NCBI GenBank assembly: GCA_019916065.1
Contig: CM034244.1
Span: 23,490,471 to 23,554,470 of the forward strand
DNA length: 64,000 nucleotides
Origin: Vitellaria paradoxa
Taxonomy: Eukaryota; Streptophyta; Magnoliopsida; Ericales; Sapotaceae
Direction of reading: 5' to 3'
Below the pieces are notes generated by a model. The model saw nothing but the letters and a program-made list of their open reading frames with translations. It made no database searches and was not told the origin of the DNA. The position numbers were made by a program, and so were the translations under genes. This document shows, piece by piece, positions 1 through 11,552 of this stretch; position 1 is the first letter of the stretch; each line of letters begins with the position of its first letter.

Positions 1-52
1 CTCCTAAAGTGGTTGAAGGCGACTGGAGGCGTAACAACATTTATGAAACTAA

Positions 53-550
53 ATGTACTTGCCATGGACGACTTTGCAATGTTTTATTAATGGAGGAAGC
101 TGTGAAAATTTGGTGTCACAAGAAATGGTGTCAAAGCTAAACCTTAAGGTTCAACCTCATCCAAAGCCCTACAGCATAGCATGGTTTAAGAAGGAAGGCG
201 AGGTAAAGGTGACACATCAATGTCTTGTTCCTTTCTCTATTGGGAAATCTTATTCAGACAAAAGTTTATGTGATGTGGTCAAGATGGAGGCATTTCATCT
301 ATTACTAGGAAGGCCCTGGCAATATGACAATAAAACTATCCATCATGGAGAGAAGAATGTTTATGCTTTCTACAAGGATGGAGTCAAAGTGGTGCTTGCT
401 TCAATGAATGAAGACTTTTCCAAGTCTAAAGCAACTGATGAACATTCTTATCTAAGCTTGAGGGAATTTCTGGATGAATTTGAAGCTGAAGGAGTTGCTT
501 ATATTCTATTGACGAAAAAAGCCAAAGGTGACCAGCAAGTTATACCCTAA
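53..550 (+). pseudogene. gypsy aspartic protease region
   Basis: This open stretch of about 165 codons holds the retropepsin-like domain that would release mature pol proteins in the particle. The active-site loop reads INGGSCENLVS (about residues 12-22), where plant gypsy elements normally have D-G/S-G, so the catalytic Asp appears replaced by Asn. The downstream flap-side motif LLGRPWQYD and the IHHG segment that typically follows are well kept. A frameshift just before the active site (near 83) separates it from the upstream CHGRLCNV segment. The Asp to Asn change matches a G to A transition. Confidence 0.85.
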
Positions 551-1500
551 AAAATACACACTCTTATTGAAGAATTTAAAGAAACTTTCCCATCAGAATT
601 ACCCTCAAGTTTGCCTCCTAATCGAAGTATTCAACATCATATTGATCTAATACCTGGAGCTAGCCTACCAAATTTTTTACACTATCGAATGAGCCCTAAA
701 GAGCATGAAGAACTTCAGAAACAGGTTGAAGATTTGATGAAAAATGGGTTTGTTTTAGGAGTCAATGAACTCATGTGCAGTTCTAGCTTTCAACTCCAAA
801 AAAAGATGGAACATGGAGGATGTGTATTGATAACTGAGCTATCAATAAGATCACAATAAAATATAGATTCCCAATTCCAAGGCTAGATGATATGTTGGAC
901 ATGCTGCATGGAGCTAAGGTTTTCTCGAAAATTGATCTCAAAAGTGGCTATCACCAAATCCGAATTCATGAAGGTGATGAATGGAAGACTGCATTCAAGA
1001 TAAAAGAGTGACTCTACGAGTGGAAGGTGATGCCCTTTAGTTTATCAAATGCTCCTAGTACATTCATGCGTTTGATGAATCAAGTCATAAAGGAATTTAT
1101 TAGAAAGTTTGTTGTTATCTATTTTGATGACATCTTAATCTACAGTCAAGACAAAGATACTCATTTGTCATACTTGAGGAAGGTTCTCAATGTTCTACGA
1201 GAAGAAAAGCTCTATGTCAACTTAAAGAAATGTCAATTTATGACAGACACTTTACTATTTTTGGGATACATTGTCAATTCCAAAGGGATTCAAGTGGATG
1301 AAAGTAAAGTTGAAGCAATAAAAAACTAGCCAACACCAACTACAATTGCTGAAGTTCGAAGTTTCCATGGCCTAGCTTCATTTTATAGGCGTTTTATCAA
1401 GAATTTTAGCAGTATAATTGTCCCGGTTACCGATTGTTTGAAGAAGGGTAGATTTGAATGGTCAACTGAAGCTGAAAGAAGTCTCTAGCAGGTTAAAGAG
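551..1500 (+). pseudogene. gypsy reverse transcriptase
   Basis: Fragments in changing frames give the RT order: HHIDLIPGASLPN and the YRMSPKEHEELQKQVEDLMKNGF segment (from about 630), [23 protein letters not shown] (about 930-1005), then an ORF at 1027-1329 with [19 protein letters not shown] and the catalytic YFDDILIYS box. [21 protein letters not shown] continues into RT thumb sequence ending [16 protein letters not shown]. The catalytic FDD is preserved, but stops at 1016 and 1327 and the fragmentation show it is dead. Confidence 0.92.
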
Positions 1501-1915
1501 AGACTCATTTCAACATCTATCTTAGCTTTACTAGATTTTGAGAAGGTGTTTGAAGTGGAATGTGATGCATCTAGAGTTGGTATTGGTGCTGTCCTTAGTC
1601 AACAAGGCAGGCTTATATCATTTTATAGTGAGAAACTAAATGATACAAAGAGAAAGTACAACACTTATGACCAAGAATTTTATGCTATCATTCAAGCTTT
1701 TAAGCATTGGTAGCATTACTTGGTGCAACGAGAATTTGTTTTACATTCAGACCATGAGGCATTGAAACATATCAACAGTCAAAAGAAGTTGAATAGGAGG
1801 CAAGCACGTTGGGTTGAATTTCTACAACAATTCACTTTTACAATTAAGCGCAAATCTGAAGTAAGCAACAAAATGGCAGATGCACTTAGTCAGAGGACCA
1901 TGTTATTGACACAAC
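1501..1915 (+). pseudogene. gypsy RNase H
   Basis: The sequence FEVECDASRVGIGAVLSQQG (about 1549-1608) carries the first RNase H acidic residue. YDQEFYAIIQAFKHW follows near 1668, and an ORF from 1720 has FVLHSDHEALKHINSQKKLNRRQARWVEFLQQF. KMADALSQR near 1870 is the usual NxxADALSR end. It directly follows RT in the same element. A TAG interrupts it near 1711. Confidence 0.9.
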
Positions 1916-2755
1916 TAAATGTTACTATCGTAGGGTTTGATTCCTTCCCCAACATGTACCCTATTGATCCTTTCTTTGGTCCGATTTGGAAAGATTATAA
2001 CAGCGAGAAACAAGGAAATTATATGTTGCACAACAGTTTCCTGTTTAGAGGCAATCAACTTTGCGTACCAGATTGTTCTTTAAGGGAAAGAATCATTTGA
2101 GACATGCATGGTGGAGGCTTGGGAGGACATTTTGGCCAAGATAAGACATATGCCATGATAGAGCAAAAGTTCTTTTGGCCCAAGATGAGGCGTGATGTGT
2201 ATAGATTTGTTGAAAGATGTCCAGTATGCCAAGAATTAAAAGGAAGAACACATAATACAGGTTTGTACACCCCATTACCGGTTCCAACAGCACCTTAGGA
2301 AGATGTAAGTATGGATTTCGTGTTGGGATTACCTAGAAGTCAGAGAGGAATGGATTCTATATTTGCGGTCGTTCATCGATTTTCAAACATGGCTCATTTC
2401 ATTAGCTGCAAAAAAGCTAGTGATACATCAAAAGTGGCTTCTCTTTATTTCTGAGAAATAGTGCGTTTACATGGAGTACCTAAGTCCATAATTTCAGATT
2501 GTGAGTCAAAGTTCTTATCACATTTTTGGAGATCTTTGTGGAAGAAGCTAGGAACCAAGTTGCAACACAGTAGTTCTTACTATCCTCAAACCGATGGGCA
2601 AACCAAAGTTGTTAATAGGAGTTTGGGGAAAATGCCTACAAAATCGACTTGCCACAACACTTGAGGATACATCTAACATTTAATGTCTTAGACTTGTATT
2701 TTCATCGTGGAGAAGATTCAGCTGATCTTAAAAAAACTCGAGGCGAGTTTCTTTT
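1916..2755 (+). pseudogene. gypsy integrase, zinc-binding and catalytic domains
   Basis: An HHCC-type zinc-binding domain is visible: H-x3-GGHFG near 2122, then CPVCQELKG near 2218-2245. The core follows with [32 protein letters not shown] (about 2312-2402) and [15 protein letters not shown] then [18 protein letters not shown] (about 2470-2625). The second catalytic Asp lies in SDCESKF; the glutamate region is followed by a deletion that jumps to a C-terminal LTFNVLDLYFHRGED segment. Stops at 2098, 2296 and 2453 break it. Confidence 0.9.
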
Positions 2756-2768
2756 AAGAAGGAGGGAT
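2756..2768 (+). other. polypurine tract of the gypsy element
   Basis: AAGAAGGAGGGAT lies directly before the TGATGC start of the 3' LTR. This is the expected plus-strand priming site. Confidence 0.7.
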
Positions 2769-3130
2769 TGATGCAAATTAATCTTAGTCAAAGAGTTGAA
2801 GAGTCATTGTCTAGTTTTATGCGAATTTTTTATTCCAATTAATTGTGTTTTAAAACTTGATCAGCCCAAGAAGTCTATTAGTTTTCCTAGATTAATTTGG
2901 AGTTAAGATATTGTAAGAGTCATTATTGTTGCCAAGAAGTCATTATTTACTATAAATAGAGTAAAGAATGTAACTTGGTGATCAGTTTTTATCTTCAATA
3001 TTATTGAAAGTTTATCTAGAATTCTCTTAAGGTTTTCTTTCCGGGTTTTCCTTAAGAAATCTTGGCTCTAACAGTGTTTGGAGTATTTTAACCTTAATTA
3101 CTCCACTTGTGTAAGGTTCAGTTTACATTA
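2769..3130 (+). repeat. 3' LTR of the gypsy element (right end approximate)
   Basis: It begins TGATGCAAATT immediately after the polypurine tract. A TATA box (CTATAAATAG, about 2950-2959) precedes the likely start of R. No second LTR is in the window, so the right end cannot be fixed; candidate CA ends lie near 3070 and 3127. Confidence 0.6.
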
Positions 3131-3538
3131 ATCTATGAGTGGAATTTATTAATTATGTTATTCAAAGATATGAAAACGTGGGGAAAATATTTATATATTT
3201 AATATATTTATTTTATTTTATATGATAATATGGTATTAACAAGGTTTCATTAGAGTATTTTATGCATGAAAGATAATTTTTATGTATAATTATGTGCTAA
3301 AATTGATTTGTCAAACATGTTTATATATATATTCAATTATATTGGGACACGTATATTATATCCTTACCCAAGCATTTTTGTTCAAGTATCAAGTATCCAA
3401 TACAAATATGTTATACATTTAGAATAGTCTATATAGCATAGATCTTAACTAATAAGGTGTAAGTAATGTCCATGTGGACAACCACGGGTCCATGCAACAT
3501 GTAATGCCTAGGTGCACATACATTAGGCCCATGCAACA
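3131..3538. other. noncoding AT-rich stretch ending in a likely copia LTR edge
   Basis: No gene seen. On the - strand, AGTGGGAGA followed by TGTTGCATGGGCC at 3538 looks like a polypurine tract plus 3' LTR start for the neighbouring - strand copia element. The outer LTR end was not found. Confidence 0.4.
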
Positions 3539-3989
3539 TCTCCCACTCATGCATATAGGGCATATAATATCTCTTATCCAAAAATTACTCATCTCTCGAT
3601 ACGAGTAATAGTTCGTGTGACCAAAAAACTAGAAAGACAAAATAAGGAATGTTATATCAAATCACGCCATCTAATTAATATAATAATACAATTCATACCC
3701 CAAATCAACTAACCACACTATATCTAGCTCCTCTAATCCCTCTTGTAACTCATACAAGGCCATGCTAGTCCTCATAATATGTTTATACATTTGATCATAT
3801 GGAAAGATCAACTCGACATAATCACCCTAGTTATGAGTCACTAAATATTAGTTTGGTCATTGTGCTGGTGGGGACAGATTTTAGGACAATTTGACCCTTG
3901 GTGATGATGTTTCTAATGAAGTGGTAAGGAAGATCAATGTGCTTGGATACCACGTACGGTACTTTGGATCCTCTACAAAAGTTATGATG

Positions 3990-5340
3990 ATTGTCTTATC
4001 ATAATGAAACACAACTACTTCTTCCAATTGCCCTATAATTCCCTAGCTTTGCAAGAATCTCCTCAACCATATAGCCTCTTCCGTAGCAATAGTGCAAGCG
4101 ACACTCTTGACTCCATAGTGGATAAAGAAACACACTATTGTTTGTTGTTACACCACAATATGACTTCTCTTCTAAATATGAAAATGTAACCCGAAGTGGA
4201 TTTGCGTTCATCTCTACCAACAAATCCAATTGCATCCTTATATCTAGACAATCTCATACTACCACCTTGGTAGCATAAGGCGAATTCTACAACCCTTTGC
4301 AAATATTTGAATAGCCTTTTCAATACAACCAAATGGGAAATTCCAGGATTAATATGGTATCAGTCATACCAATAGCAAAGCATATATTAGGTCAAATACA
4401 CATCATAGCATACATTATATTGTCGACAACATTGGCGTATGGAAAATTGGCCATTTGCCTCTTCTTTTATTATGTTCCAGGACATTGTTCAGTCCTAAGA
4501 GTTTGACCTTTCTCCATTGGAGTGTGCATACAAAATTGTTCTAGAATCTTCTTCACATAAGTCTCTTGAGACAAACTAAGAAGTCTTTTAAAGCGATATT
4601 TAGAGATCTTAACTCCAAACACATAATTTGCCTGGAAGACAACTACTTCTGATGGTGACAATCATCTCAATACCGTTCCTAGCTAACAATCCACATAAAG
4701 TGTGAAAATAAGGAACTTATTCTTAACTCTCTTAGCATACAAATAGTATTCTTCTTCAATCATCGTAAAGCCCACAAAGAGAAAAACTTAATGAAACCAA
4801 ATATACCATTGCTTAGATGATTGTTTTAGGTCATCGATAAAGCACTTTAAGCGACAAACATTGCGATCTTATCCTTTTATCCACATCCAATTGGCTGATC
4901 CATATAGATCTTCTTGTCCAGTTCTCCATTGGAAATGCAATCTTTACATCCATTTGGAAAAATTCTAAATTTAAATGTGTGATGATTGCTAAAATGAAGT
5001 GAATTGAGGCAAACCTCACTATAAGAGAGAATGTCTCCTCATAATCTACACCCTCTTTTTTGGTATATAGCCTTTCGCTACGAGCCGGGTATTATATATG
5101 TCAATTGATCAATGTGCTTTGCGGTCGATCTTTAGAGCCCATTTGATTTTGATGGCCTTGACCCAAGTTGAAGGTCAACCAACTCCCACAGATGGTTCTT
5201 ATCCATGGAACTCATCTTTTCCTCCATTTGAGCTAGCCACTTTTCAAAAGAAGATGAATTGTAGCCTTCCTTATAGGAAGTTCTGCGACTATATCTATGC
5301 AACTAAAATGAGTCTCCTAATGGTACGCTTGCACTAGGTA
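3990..5340 (-). pseudogene. copia reverse transcriptase and RNase H remnants
   Basis: The - strand segments include a RILAIITHLNLEFFQMDV-like stretch followed by KIAF (about 4940-5010; the usual copia form is QMDVKTAFLNGEL) and QANYVFGVKISKYRFK, then LLSLSQETYVKKILEQF (about 4550-4640), matching YVLGIKI...LSQxxYIxKIL of copia RT. RKSTSGYIFIF with KYLQRVVEFALCYQGGSM (about 4150-4330) is copia RNase H. The YVDD-type catalytic box could not be read in frame. Multiple stops and shifts; nonfunctional. Confidence 0.85.
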
Positions 5341-5973
5341 AGGAATCAGGTCTCATTGTCTTTGGCAACCACAGGATGAGGTTTGATTCCTTATCTGTAT
5401 ATGAGATAAAGGAGTGTCTCCTTATGATTCTTTTAACTCATAGAGTTCAGGATCCCCTTTAACTTCGCCAATGTTTAGAAAATTTGCCTAACGTAAATCC
5501 ACATCATGACTCAATTTTAGACATTCCTCCATCTAGGTGTTAACATACATAACATAGCCTTTGGAGTGTGCAGATTATCTTAAAGACGCATACTTATTGG
5601 CTCTAGAGTCCAACTTCTCATACTAATGGGAAGAGTTTGGAACACAACTCGCAGAACCCTATGGGTGTAAGCCTTCAAAACTAGGCCTTTTGCGATTCAT
5701 AACTCATGTAGTGGAGGGAATTGATTTTGAAGATAAGTTAAGTATGTTAGCAGCGGTCAAAAGATCATCTCCTAGAAACTTATCGGGAGTTTTGCTTGTC
5801 ACTGACCTAACTATCATCTCCAAAGAGTGATTTCGTCTGTTTGCAATACCATTTTGTTGCAAAGTGCCAAGAATCAATAACTATCTGCATATTTCTTTTT
5901 TCTTACACAATTTTTAAACTAATTAGAAAATTTTTTGACCTAATTAGAAAGATATTCTTGGTCTCTGTTAATG
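5341..5973 (-). pseudogene. copia integrase, C-terminal half
   Basis: On the - strand, INRDQEYLSN (about 5945-5975) matches the copia SDRGGEYLS region. LGTLQQNGIANRR (about 5830-5870) matches PGTPQQNGVAERRN, which carries the catalytic Glu. In this copy E is replaced by N. The rest runs into degenerate sequence similar to the integrase-RT linker. It joins the N-terminal half at 6962 across the inserted element. Confidence 0.75.
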
Positions 5974-5983
5974 TATAGAACTT

Positions 5984-6951
5984 ATGTTGCTGGACTCAAG
6001 TGTGAGTGTTGGACTTGGGTATGTATTTGGATGTTAGATTCGTCTATTATCCATATTTTAGGATACAAGAACTCAGCTAAAAATGTGTCCAAATTGTAGA
6101 TACAGGTACGAAGATATGGCACATAAAAAAATATTAAAAATTATTTTTTTCTATAATCAAACTTTTATGTTTTTTGAAAGATTTAAAGTACACAAAAATT
6201 GGCTCTATTTATATTGATTGATTTTTTCCCTCATTGACATATATAAAAATTAATTATTATATAATAAATGAAAGAGTAAAATTAAATAAATTATTTTTAT
6301 TATTTTGTTATTAAATAAATTATTTTTTAAGAATAATTATACTTTCATTATCATAGTTATTAAATCGTTTATACAACTTGTATGTATTATATATGAACCA
6401 TAAATTATAAAAGCATGTGGCTATATGAAATTAGGATGAATTTTTTATAAAAAAATTATTAAAATAGTTATAATCACTAAGGTAGTTTGGTCTAGTCTAA
6501 TGACTCTCTCTGTATGCATAATAATCAAAATGGAATAGCAAAAGTCTATGTACACAAATAGAAGAGCAAAAGTCTTGCATGGAGGAATGTTTCTATCAAT
6601 GTAATTAATATTAGTGTAATTAATAGCTTGCTTGGGACGTGTGATTTGACACATAAAAGTTGAACCAACTTAATCTTGTTTGTGTAATCAATACAAAGAA
6701 GACAAAATGTTGAAGCCATCCAAAGAAACCTCTGGACGACAACCACAAGTGCTTTGTCATCTTCATGTGAAACTCAAGCTTCACTCTACTTAACAATGGC
6801 AGAATAATAGCCAAACCGTGGTTCTAGGTTTTCAGCATAGCCATATCTGAGATATTGGCTCTACATCGGACATAGATCCCACGTTGGAATTAGAGTCGCA
6901 TCGTGTCGACATGGGTACTCTAGCCAAAAATGGCGAGTCTAAGTAACACAA
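5984..6951. mobile_element. TIR element (Mutator/MITE-like) inserted in copia integrase
   Basis: The copia integrase is interrupted between 5973 and 6962. The 10-bp direct repeat TATAGAACTT occurs at 5974-5983 and 6952-6961, as a target-site duplication would. Inside, the left end reads TGTTGCTGGACTC and the right end on the opposite strand reads TGTTACTTAGACTC, giving imperfect terminal inverted repeats. The interior is AT-rich with no convincing coding region. The 9-10-bp duplication and TIRs suggest a nonautonomous Mutator-like element; class assignment is inference. Confidence 0.6.
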
Positions 6952-6961
6952 TATAGAACTT

Positions 6962-7660
6962 TTAAGGTCTTCTCTTAGCTAAGAATGTTTGAAACAATCT
7001 AAAACTTCAAAGCAGTAAGCTAAGAGAGATAAACTGAGTAAAAACGTGAGAAACCACCAGGAAAATTAATAATATAGAAGTGTCGTGTTGTGTGTTAACA
7101 TTCATTTGTCTGCAAATGTTTGAATAAACTTGCTCTAAAGGATGAGTAATCCTAATTGCCTTATTAAAAGACTTTCTACATGAGTTTGGTAGTTTCTAGC
7201 CAAACAAGGCTCACAAGTAGATAGGTTTACTTTAGCTAGAGAATCCAATATCCCTTCTCTAGCTAGTCTAGCCGCTGTGTCTTTTATGTGTTCTAATCTA
7301 GTATGCCATGTAACATAATCAAATGCAATATCAAAAGAAGATGCAACAATAACCAAATTATTATAAAAAAACCAAATCTTGCATAAAGAACTCATCTTTT
7401 AATCTACTATAGCCATAAAGCGTCCTATTAAGATAATGGACAAAACATTACTTCCAATAATGAAAGAAAAACCAAGTCCAATAATGCTAAATTGAAGTAG
7501 ATTACATCGAATAGTGTGTGCATAAAGCACGTTTTGTAAGAGCGAATTATGCTTAGTGTGCATCTTGAGCTGATTGATAGGTGCCAACTCCCAGGACATC
7601 TTCCAGTGATTCATTTCCCATAATAACTTAGTATCTACCTGCTTAGACTTAATAGTAATC
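6962..7660 (-). pseudogene. copia protease remnant, GAG-pre-integrase and integrase N-half
   Basis: At 7135-7395 the - strand encodes VTWHTRLEHIKDTAARLAREG then CEPCLARNYQ, the WHxRLGHI...CExCLAGK zinc-binding pre-integrase motif of copia. Upstream (7399-7614) VLYAHTIRCNLLQFSIIGLGF matches the protease C-terminal VLYVPxIRRNLxSVS segment. Downstream, to about 6965, the YFINFPGGFSRFYSVYLS stretch parallels the FITFIDDFSRYxYVYL integrase core start, with the DD pair changed. Frameshifts throughout. Confidence 0.78.
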
Positions 7661-8307
7661 TACACATCTAACTCAATCCCTTGTTACATGTTTGATTGCT
7701 CGTATTCATAATCCAACCAAAGAGAGAATAAGCTACATAAACATGTGAGCAGACAAAATTGGGAGATTTGGTGTTGGGATTTACTTTATTCGATTTATTA
7801 CACTCATGAGCAAAGTGACCATTGTGTCGATAATTGAAGCACTTGAGCTTGGATTTGTCCTTCTTTCCACCACACTTGCCTTTGCAATGCTTAGCTCCCC
7901 TGCTATCCATCGGTGCATGACTCTGGGTTTTACCCTATCTAATTCCCTTTTGTTGTCCCTTGCGTTGTCTAACTTGAGCGATAAGTGTAGTGCTGTGGTT
8001 TGCATCTTTGCACTTCACCACAAGCTTAAGGTGGCATGTTATATAATTAAAAGTCCTAATGCTTTCATTATGTTTAAGCATAGGAAAAGACTTGGTAATT
8101 GCCAGAATTTATTGCTCTTTAGTATGATCATTGCCAGTAAACTTCATTTCTTTAATCACAATAGGCGTCACTGTAAGGTGTTTTGCCATGGTGTGCTTGG
8201 GGTCGATGATATACTAATTGAACCTCAAGGTCAAGGTATTTAGCCTAGTGACAGGGAAACCACCATATTTCAAGCGCAGCTGATGCCACATCTCCTTGGC
8301 GGTGGAT
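7661..8307 (-). pseudogene. copia gag fragment with CCHC zinc knuckle
   Basis: The - strand reads LKCFNYRHNGHFAHECNKSNK (about 7790-7850), a CCHC knuckle in which the second Cys is Tyr. Upstream, STAKEMWHQLRLKYGGFPVTRLNTL (about 8230-8305) matches the UBN2-type copia gag. The fragment stops exactly where the + strand copia LTR begins at 8308, so the gag N-terminus was separated by that insertion. The + strand ORF over this region is an antisense shadow. Confidence 0.8.
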
Positions 8308-8496
8308 TGTTAGATATTAGTGTAAATATGGTCGGAAGATAATTAGTTTCCTAATTTCCTGGTGTAGGAATATTTGATTGATAGTTTCCTAATATGTATA
8401 GTTTCCTAATATGTAGGACTCTTATGTATATAAATAGGTTAAGATGAATTCTAGTACAGTATAGCAATTTTATCTTTCAATTCAATTTTCTATACA
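8308..8496 (+). repeat. 5' LTR of the + strand copia
   Basis: Starts TGTTAGATATTAG and ends TTTTCTATACA. A TATA box (TATATAAATAGG, near 8426-8437) is present. The copy at 23933-24121 aligns along the full length. Confidence 0.9.
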
Positions 8497-8508
8497 TGGT
8501 ATAAGAAC
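8497..8508 (+). other. primer-binding site (initiator tRNA-Met type)
   Basis: TGGTATAAGAAC directly abuts the 5' LTR. It resembles the common plant PBS TGGTATCAGAGC, with substitutions. Confidence 0.7.
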
Positions 8509-8599
8509 GGAGGTTCTAAACTTGTTCTTTTCAAACTAGCGTTGTGTCTATATCAAGAAACCCTAGGTTTCAATTCTTGTACTCGTTTCCATATCAAGA

Positions 8600-9900
8600 A
8601 TTGAAATTAAATTTGCTTCATCACTGCTGATGGTGGTCATAATTGCAGTTGCTTTTTTAGTTGTCGTTGCCTCTACGTTAGGGTTTGCTTTGTCGTTGGT
8701 TGACATTATTGTTGGTCAATCATATTACCTTTGTTATCAATTGTGCTTCATCATCGATTGATAATCTTGTTGCGACGATTGTCCATAGTCAATTGCACTC
8801 TTCACCCACCATACTTCGCTGTTGAACTTCATCGATTGCCATCTTGCTTTGCTGTTGAATCGTGATTGTTGATCATTACTACTTTTGCTACTTTTTTTGT
8901 TGATGTCACCAACTTTTTCTAGTAGTGTCTGAATCCAGTACCATCTTTAGTGCTGCTCCTTTGGAATCTAAGCCTCTTAGCTCCACCAACTGGGTTCAAC
9001 ACTTAACTACTTGAAAGTTGAACAAAAATAATTATTTACAATGGTCGAAGGTAGTTAAAATTGCTTTAACTTGTCCTGGTAAGCAAAAAATCTTACCAAA
9101 TTTCCCTTAGCCTCAACTGCGAGTACCTATAATGCTTGGATATAAGATGATGCTAATATTGCCAGCCTTTTATGGAACTGTATGGAAACTGAAGTTGCTA
9201 ACTTGTGCACTCATTTAGACACTGAAAATCTGGGAATATATTTGCTTATTGTATCCAGTGATCTTAGTCGCATTTATAGTGTTTCTAGCGATTTTTTCAA
9301 AATCCAACAGTTTGGTCACAACATCACTAAGTGTTGCTAATTTAAGAAAAGATGTACGAAGAGCTCAATATTCTTTAGCCTTTATCTATTAACATCAATG
9401 TGATGCAGCGACAACAAGAACAAATGGTAATACTAAAATTTCTTGTTGGACTTGACCCTGAATTTTGTCCCAGTGAGGGCATAGATACTTCGTGGCACTT
9501 TTCTCTCATCATTTGCTGAGATATATTCTTGAGCTCTGCTAGTTGTGTCTTAGAATTCCTTTCATGACTCTGAGACTACACAAACATTTCTTACTTGTCA
9601 ATCAACTACTCAATCGGTGTGATAAAAAGATGATCGGGGTAATACTCGTGGAGATCATAATGGCAAAGGCTGTGGATCTAGGCCTAAGTGTACATATTAT
9701 GGGAAGTTGGGTCACGTTCGTGAAAAATGTTGGTTTCTTCATGGTAAGCCGGCACACGTGGCTCATTTTGTCTCACCTGATAATTTTGCTCATTAACAAG
9801 GACAAGGTAGTACTGAGAACGCTAATGCTCCATCTACACCGGTCATAATTTCTAGCCAGGAGTACTCTAAGTTTCTTCAGCATTAGGTAGCGCAGCAGGC
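8600..9900 (+). pseudogene. copia gag remnant
   Basis: Near 8990-9060 the + strand reads LTTWKLNKNNYLQWSKVVKIAL, matching the copia gag start KLTxxNYLxWSxxxxxAL. Near 9685-9735 the segment KCTYYGKLGHVREKCWFLHG is a CCHC knuckle with the second Cys changed to Tyr. Between them frames are scrambled and no long ORF remains. The leader before it has TATCAAGAAACC-type phrases shared with the copia fragment at 59.3 kb. Confidence 0.7.
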
Positions 9901-9959
9901 ATCTTATCATACCGCTTCTCTTGCATAACAAGGTACATCTATTGCTTCTATAACTACTT

Positions 9960-10839
9960 GTTCCTCCACACCATGGATCCTTGATTTTGGTGCCTTTGAT
10001 CATATGATTGGCATATCTAATCTTTTTTCTAAACTTCAATATTCCTCAACTAATTCTCCTGTTGTTGTAGCCAATGGTTCTACTAATCTCGTCGGAGGTA
10101 TTGGCAAAGTGTCTTGTCCATCTTTACCATTATCTTATGTTCTCTATATGCCATCTTTCTCCTTTAATCTTATCTCTATCATCAAGTTTAGTAAACAACT
10201 AAATTGCTTAGTAATCTTCTTCCCTAATTCTATCATTATACAAGATATGAAGACAAATGAGAAGATTGGTGGACATAAATTGAAGGGGGTCTACTACTTT
10301 GATATTCTAGGCGTGGCGTCTCCGATAGTTTGTCTTACTATTGTATCAACTATCAACATTCAATGTCATCTGGGGCATCCCTCTCTTAATCACCTAAAAT
10401 CTATGGTTCCTACTTTGCGTCATTTGCAGTTTTTAAATTGTGAGTTTTGTCGGTTGGAAAAACATCACTGCAAATCTTTCCCACCTGGAGTCAATAATCA
10501 GGTTTTGTGTCCTTTTGCTTTAGTCTATTCAGATGTCTGGGGTCCGAGTTGAGTGGTATCTAAGTTTGGTTTTTAGTACTTTGTAACTTCTGTGAATGAT
10601 TTTTCAAGAAATATTTGGATTTATTTAATGAAAAATCGTTTCGAATTATTCTCTATTCTTAAATTATTCTATACTAAAATTCATACTCAATTTGATTTAT
10701 CTATTAAAATTCTATGCAGTGATAATGCCAAGGAATATTTTCTTAACCCATTTATTGCTTTTATGTCCTCTCTTGGCATACTTCATCAATCATCTTGTTC
10801 TCATACACCACGACAAAATGGAGTGGCTGAACGGAAGAA
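9960..10839 (+). pseudogene. copia protease, pre-integrase and integrase core
   Basis: PWILDFGAFDHM (about 9970-10005) is the copia protease active-site region; the usual D-S/T-G-A is DFGA here. An ORF at 10004-10552 continues through VLYMPSFSFNLISI, LGHPSLNHLKSM and CEFCRLEKHH (pre-integrase) to FALVYSDVWGPS, the first catalytic Asp region of integrase. After a TGA near 10550 the ORF at 10592-10873 adds VNDFSRNIWIYLM, LCSDNAKEYF (second Asp) and HTPRQNGVAERKN (catalytic Glu). The gypsy LTR begins at 10845, so the last codons of that ORF are not copia. Confidence 0.88.
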
Positions 10840-10844
10840 CTTTA
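10840..10844. repeat. 5-bp target-site duplication CTTTA (left)
   Basis: CTTTA here and at 23081-23085 exactly flanks the gypsy LTR pair. Confidence 0.85.
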
Positions 10845-11537
10845 TGATGCGAACCCTAAAGGATGAATCCTAGAACTTACAATCAAAATTGGAATGCTTA
10901 CCTTAAGAAAGTTAAAATCAGATCAAGAACCCCGACCCAATAATTGTTGGAATTAAGAACCAAAGGTATATAATGTTTGAACGCCACAAAAATGAAATCT
11001 TTGATAATTTCTGAAAGTTCAATGAAGAACCGAAGAGAAAGTTCTTTCTATCTCATATAATGTAAAAATCAATCTGCCTACAAAAGATGTCTTTCATACT
11101 GTATATAGCTTACATAAAGAAATCCTAATTTAATCAAACTATAATTTAACCCTAATTTAATCAAAGTTCAAAACTAGACATGGGCTTAAGTTAATTAATG
11201 TCCAGTCCATGTCAAATGAAACATAAATACAAACGATTTAAACAAAGTCTATGCTATGGATTTAATGAAGTTCAATCCACTTGAAGCCCAATCTGCAGAA
11301 GCTTTGTATATCCACCCCCATTAAATGGTTCCATCTCCTGCTTGGATTACATGGATTAAGGCTTGATCCTCTTTTGAGCCCAACTGTATGTTTGACACCA
11401 CCTTAGAAGAATTCCTTGAAGCTTGCTCAGCCCAAATGTCGTGAATCAGCCCATTTAATACCTCTTTGATCCTCTTAGCCCTTATCGTTGTGATTGGTCC
11501 AACCGGCATGTGTAATGGATTCTATTGATTCTCATCA
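10845..11537 (-). repeat. 3' LTR of the - strand gypsy
   Basis: 693 bp, TGATGCGAA... to ...GATTCTCATCA on the + strand. Homologous along its length to 22451-23080; about 60 bp longer than its partner. Confidence 0.9.
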
Positions 11538-11552
11538 TTCCCCCTCTCCTCA
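11538..11552 (-). other. polypurine tract of the - strand gypsy
   Basis: On the - strand GAGGAGAGGGGGAA immediately precedes the LTR start TGATGAGAATC. Confidence 0.8.

Larger units (their letters stand above)
1..2768 (+). mobile_element. Ty3/gypsy LTR retrotransposon, 5'-truncated by the window edge, decayed pol
   Basis: The order protease, reverse transcriptase, RNase H, zinc-binding integrase, integrase core is seen on the + strand, which is the Ty3/gypsy order (integrase after RNase H). Reading frames are broken by many stops and shifts, for example TAG or TGA codons near 1015, 1327, 1486, 1710, 2098 and 2296. The gag region and 5' LTR lie before base 1. It ends at a polypurine tract and 3' LTR. 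The integrase and RT motifs resemble plant chromovirus-type elements; the exact lineage is not assigned. Nonfunctional. Confidence 0.93.
3539..8307 (-). mobile_element. Ty1/copia element, - strand, decayed; split by a TIR insertion
   Basis: Reading the - strand from 8307 down to 3990 gives gag, zinc knuckle, protease remnant, pre-integrase, integrase, RT, RNase H, the Ty1/copia order (integrase before RT). The integrase is cut by a 0.97-kb insertion flanked by a 10-bp direct repeat. Its gag start is cut off at 8307, where a + strand copia LTR begins. A possible PBS plus LTR edge for this element lies beyond that insertion near 24354 but is weak. All frames are heavily disrupted. Confidence 0.8.

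Noticed and set aside
7806..8243. 145-codon + strand ORF
   Set aside because: Exactly antisense to the - strand copia gag and zinc knuckle; no independent protein features.
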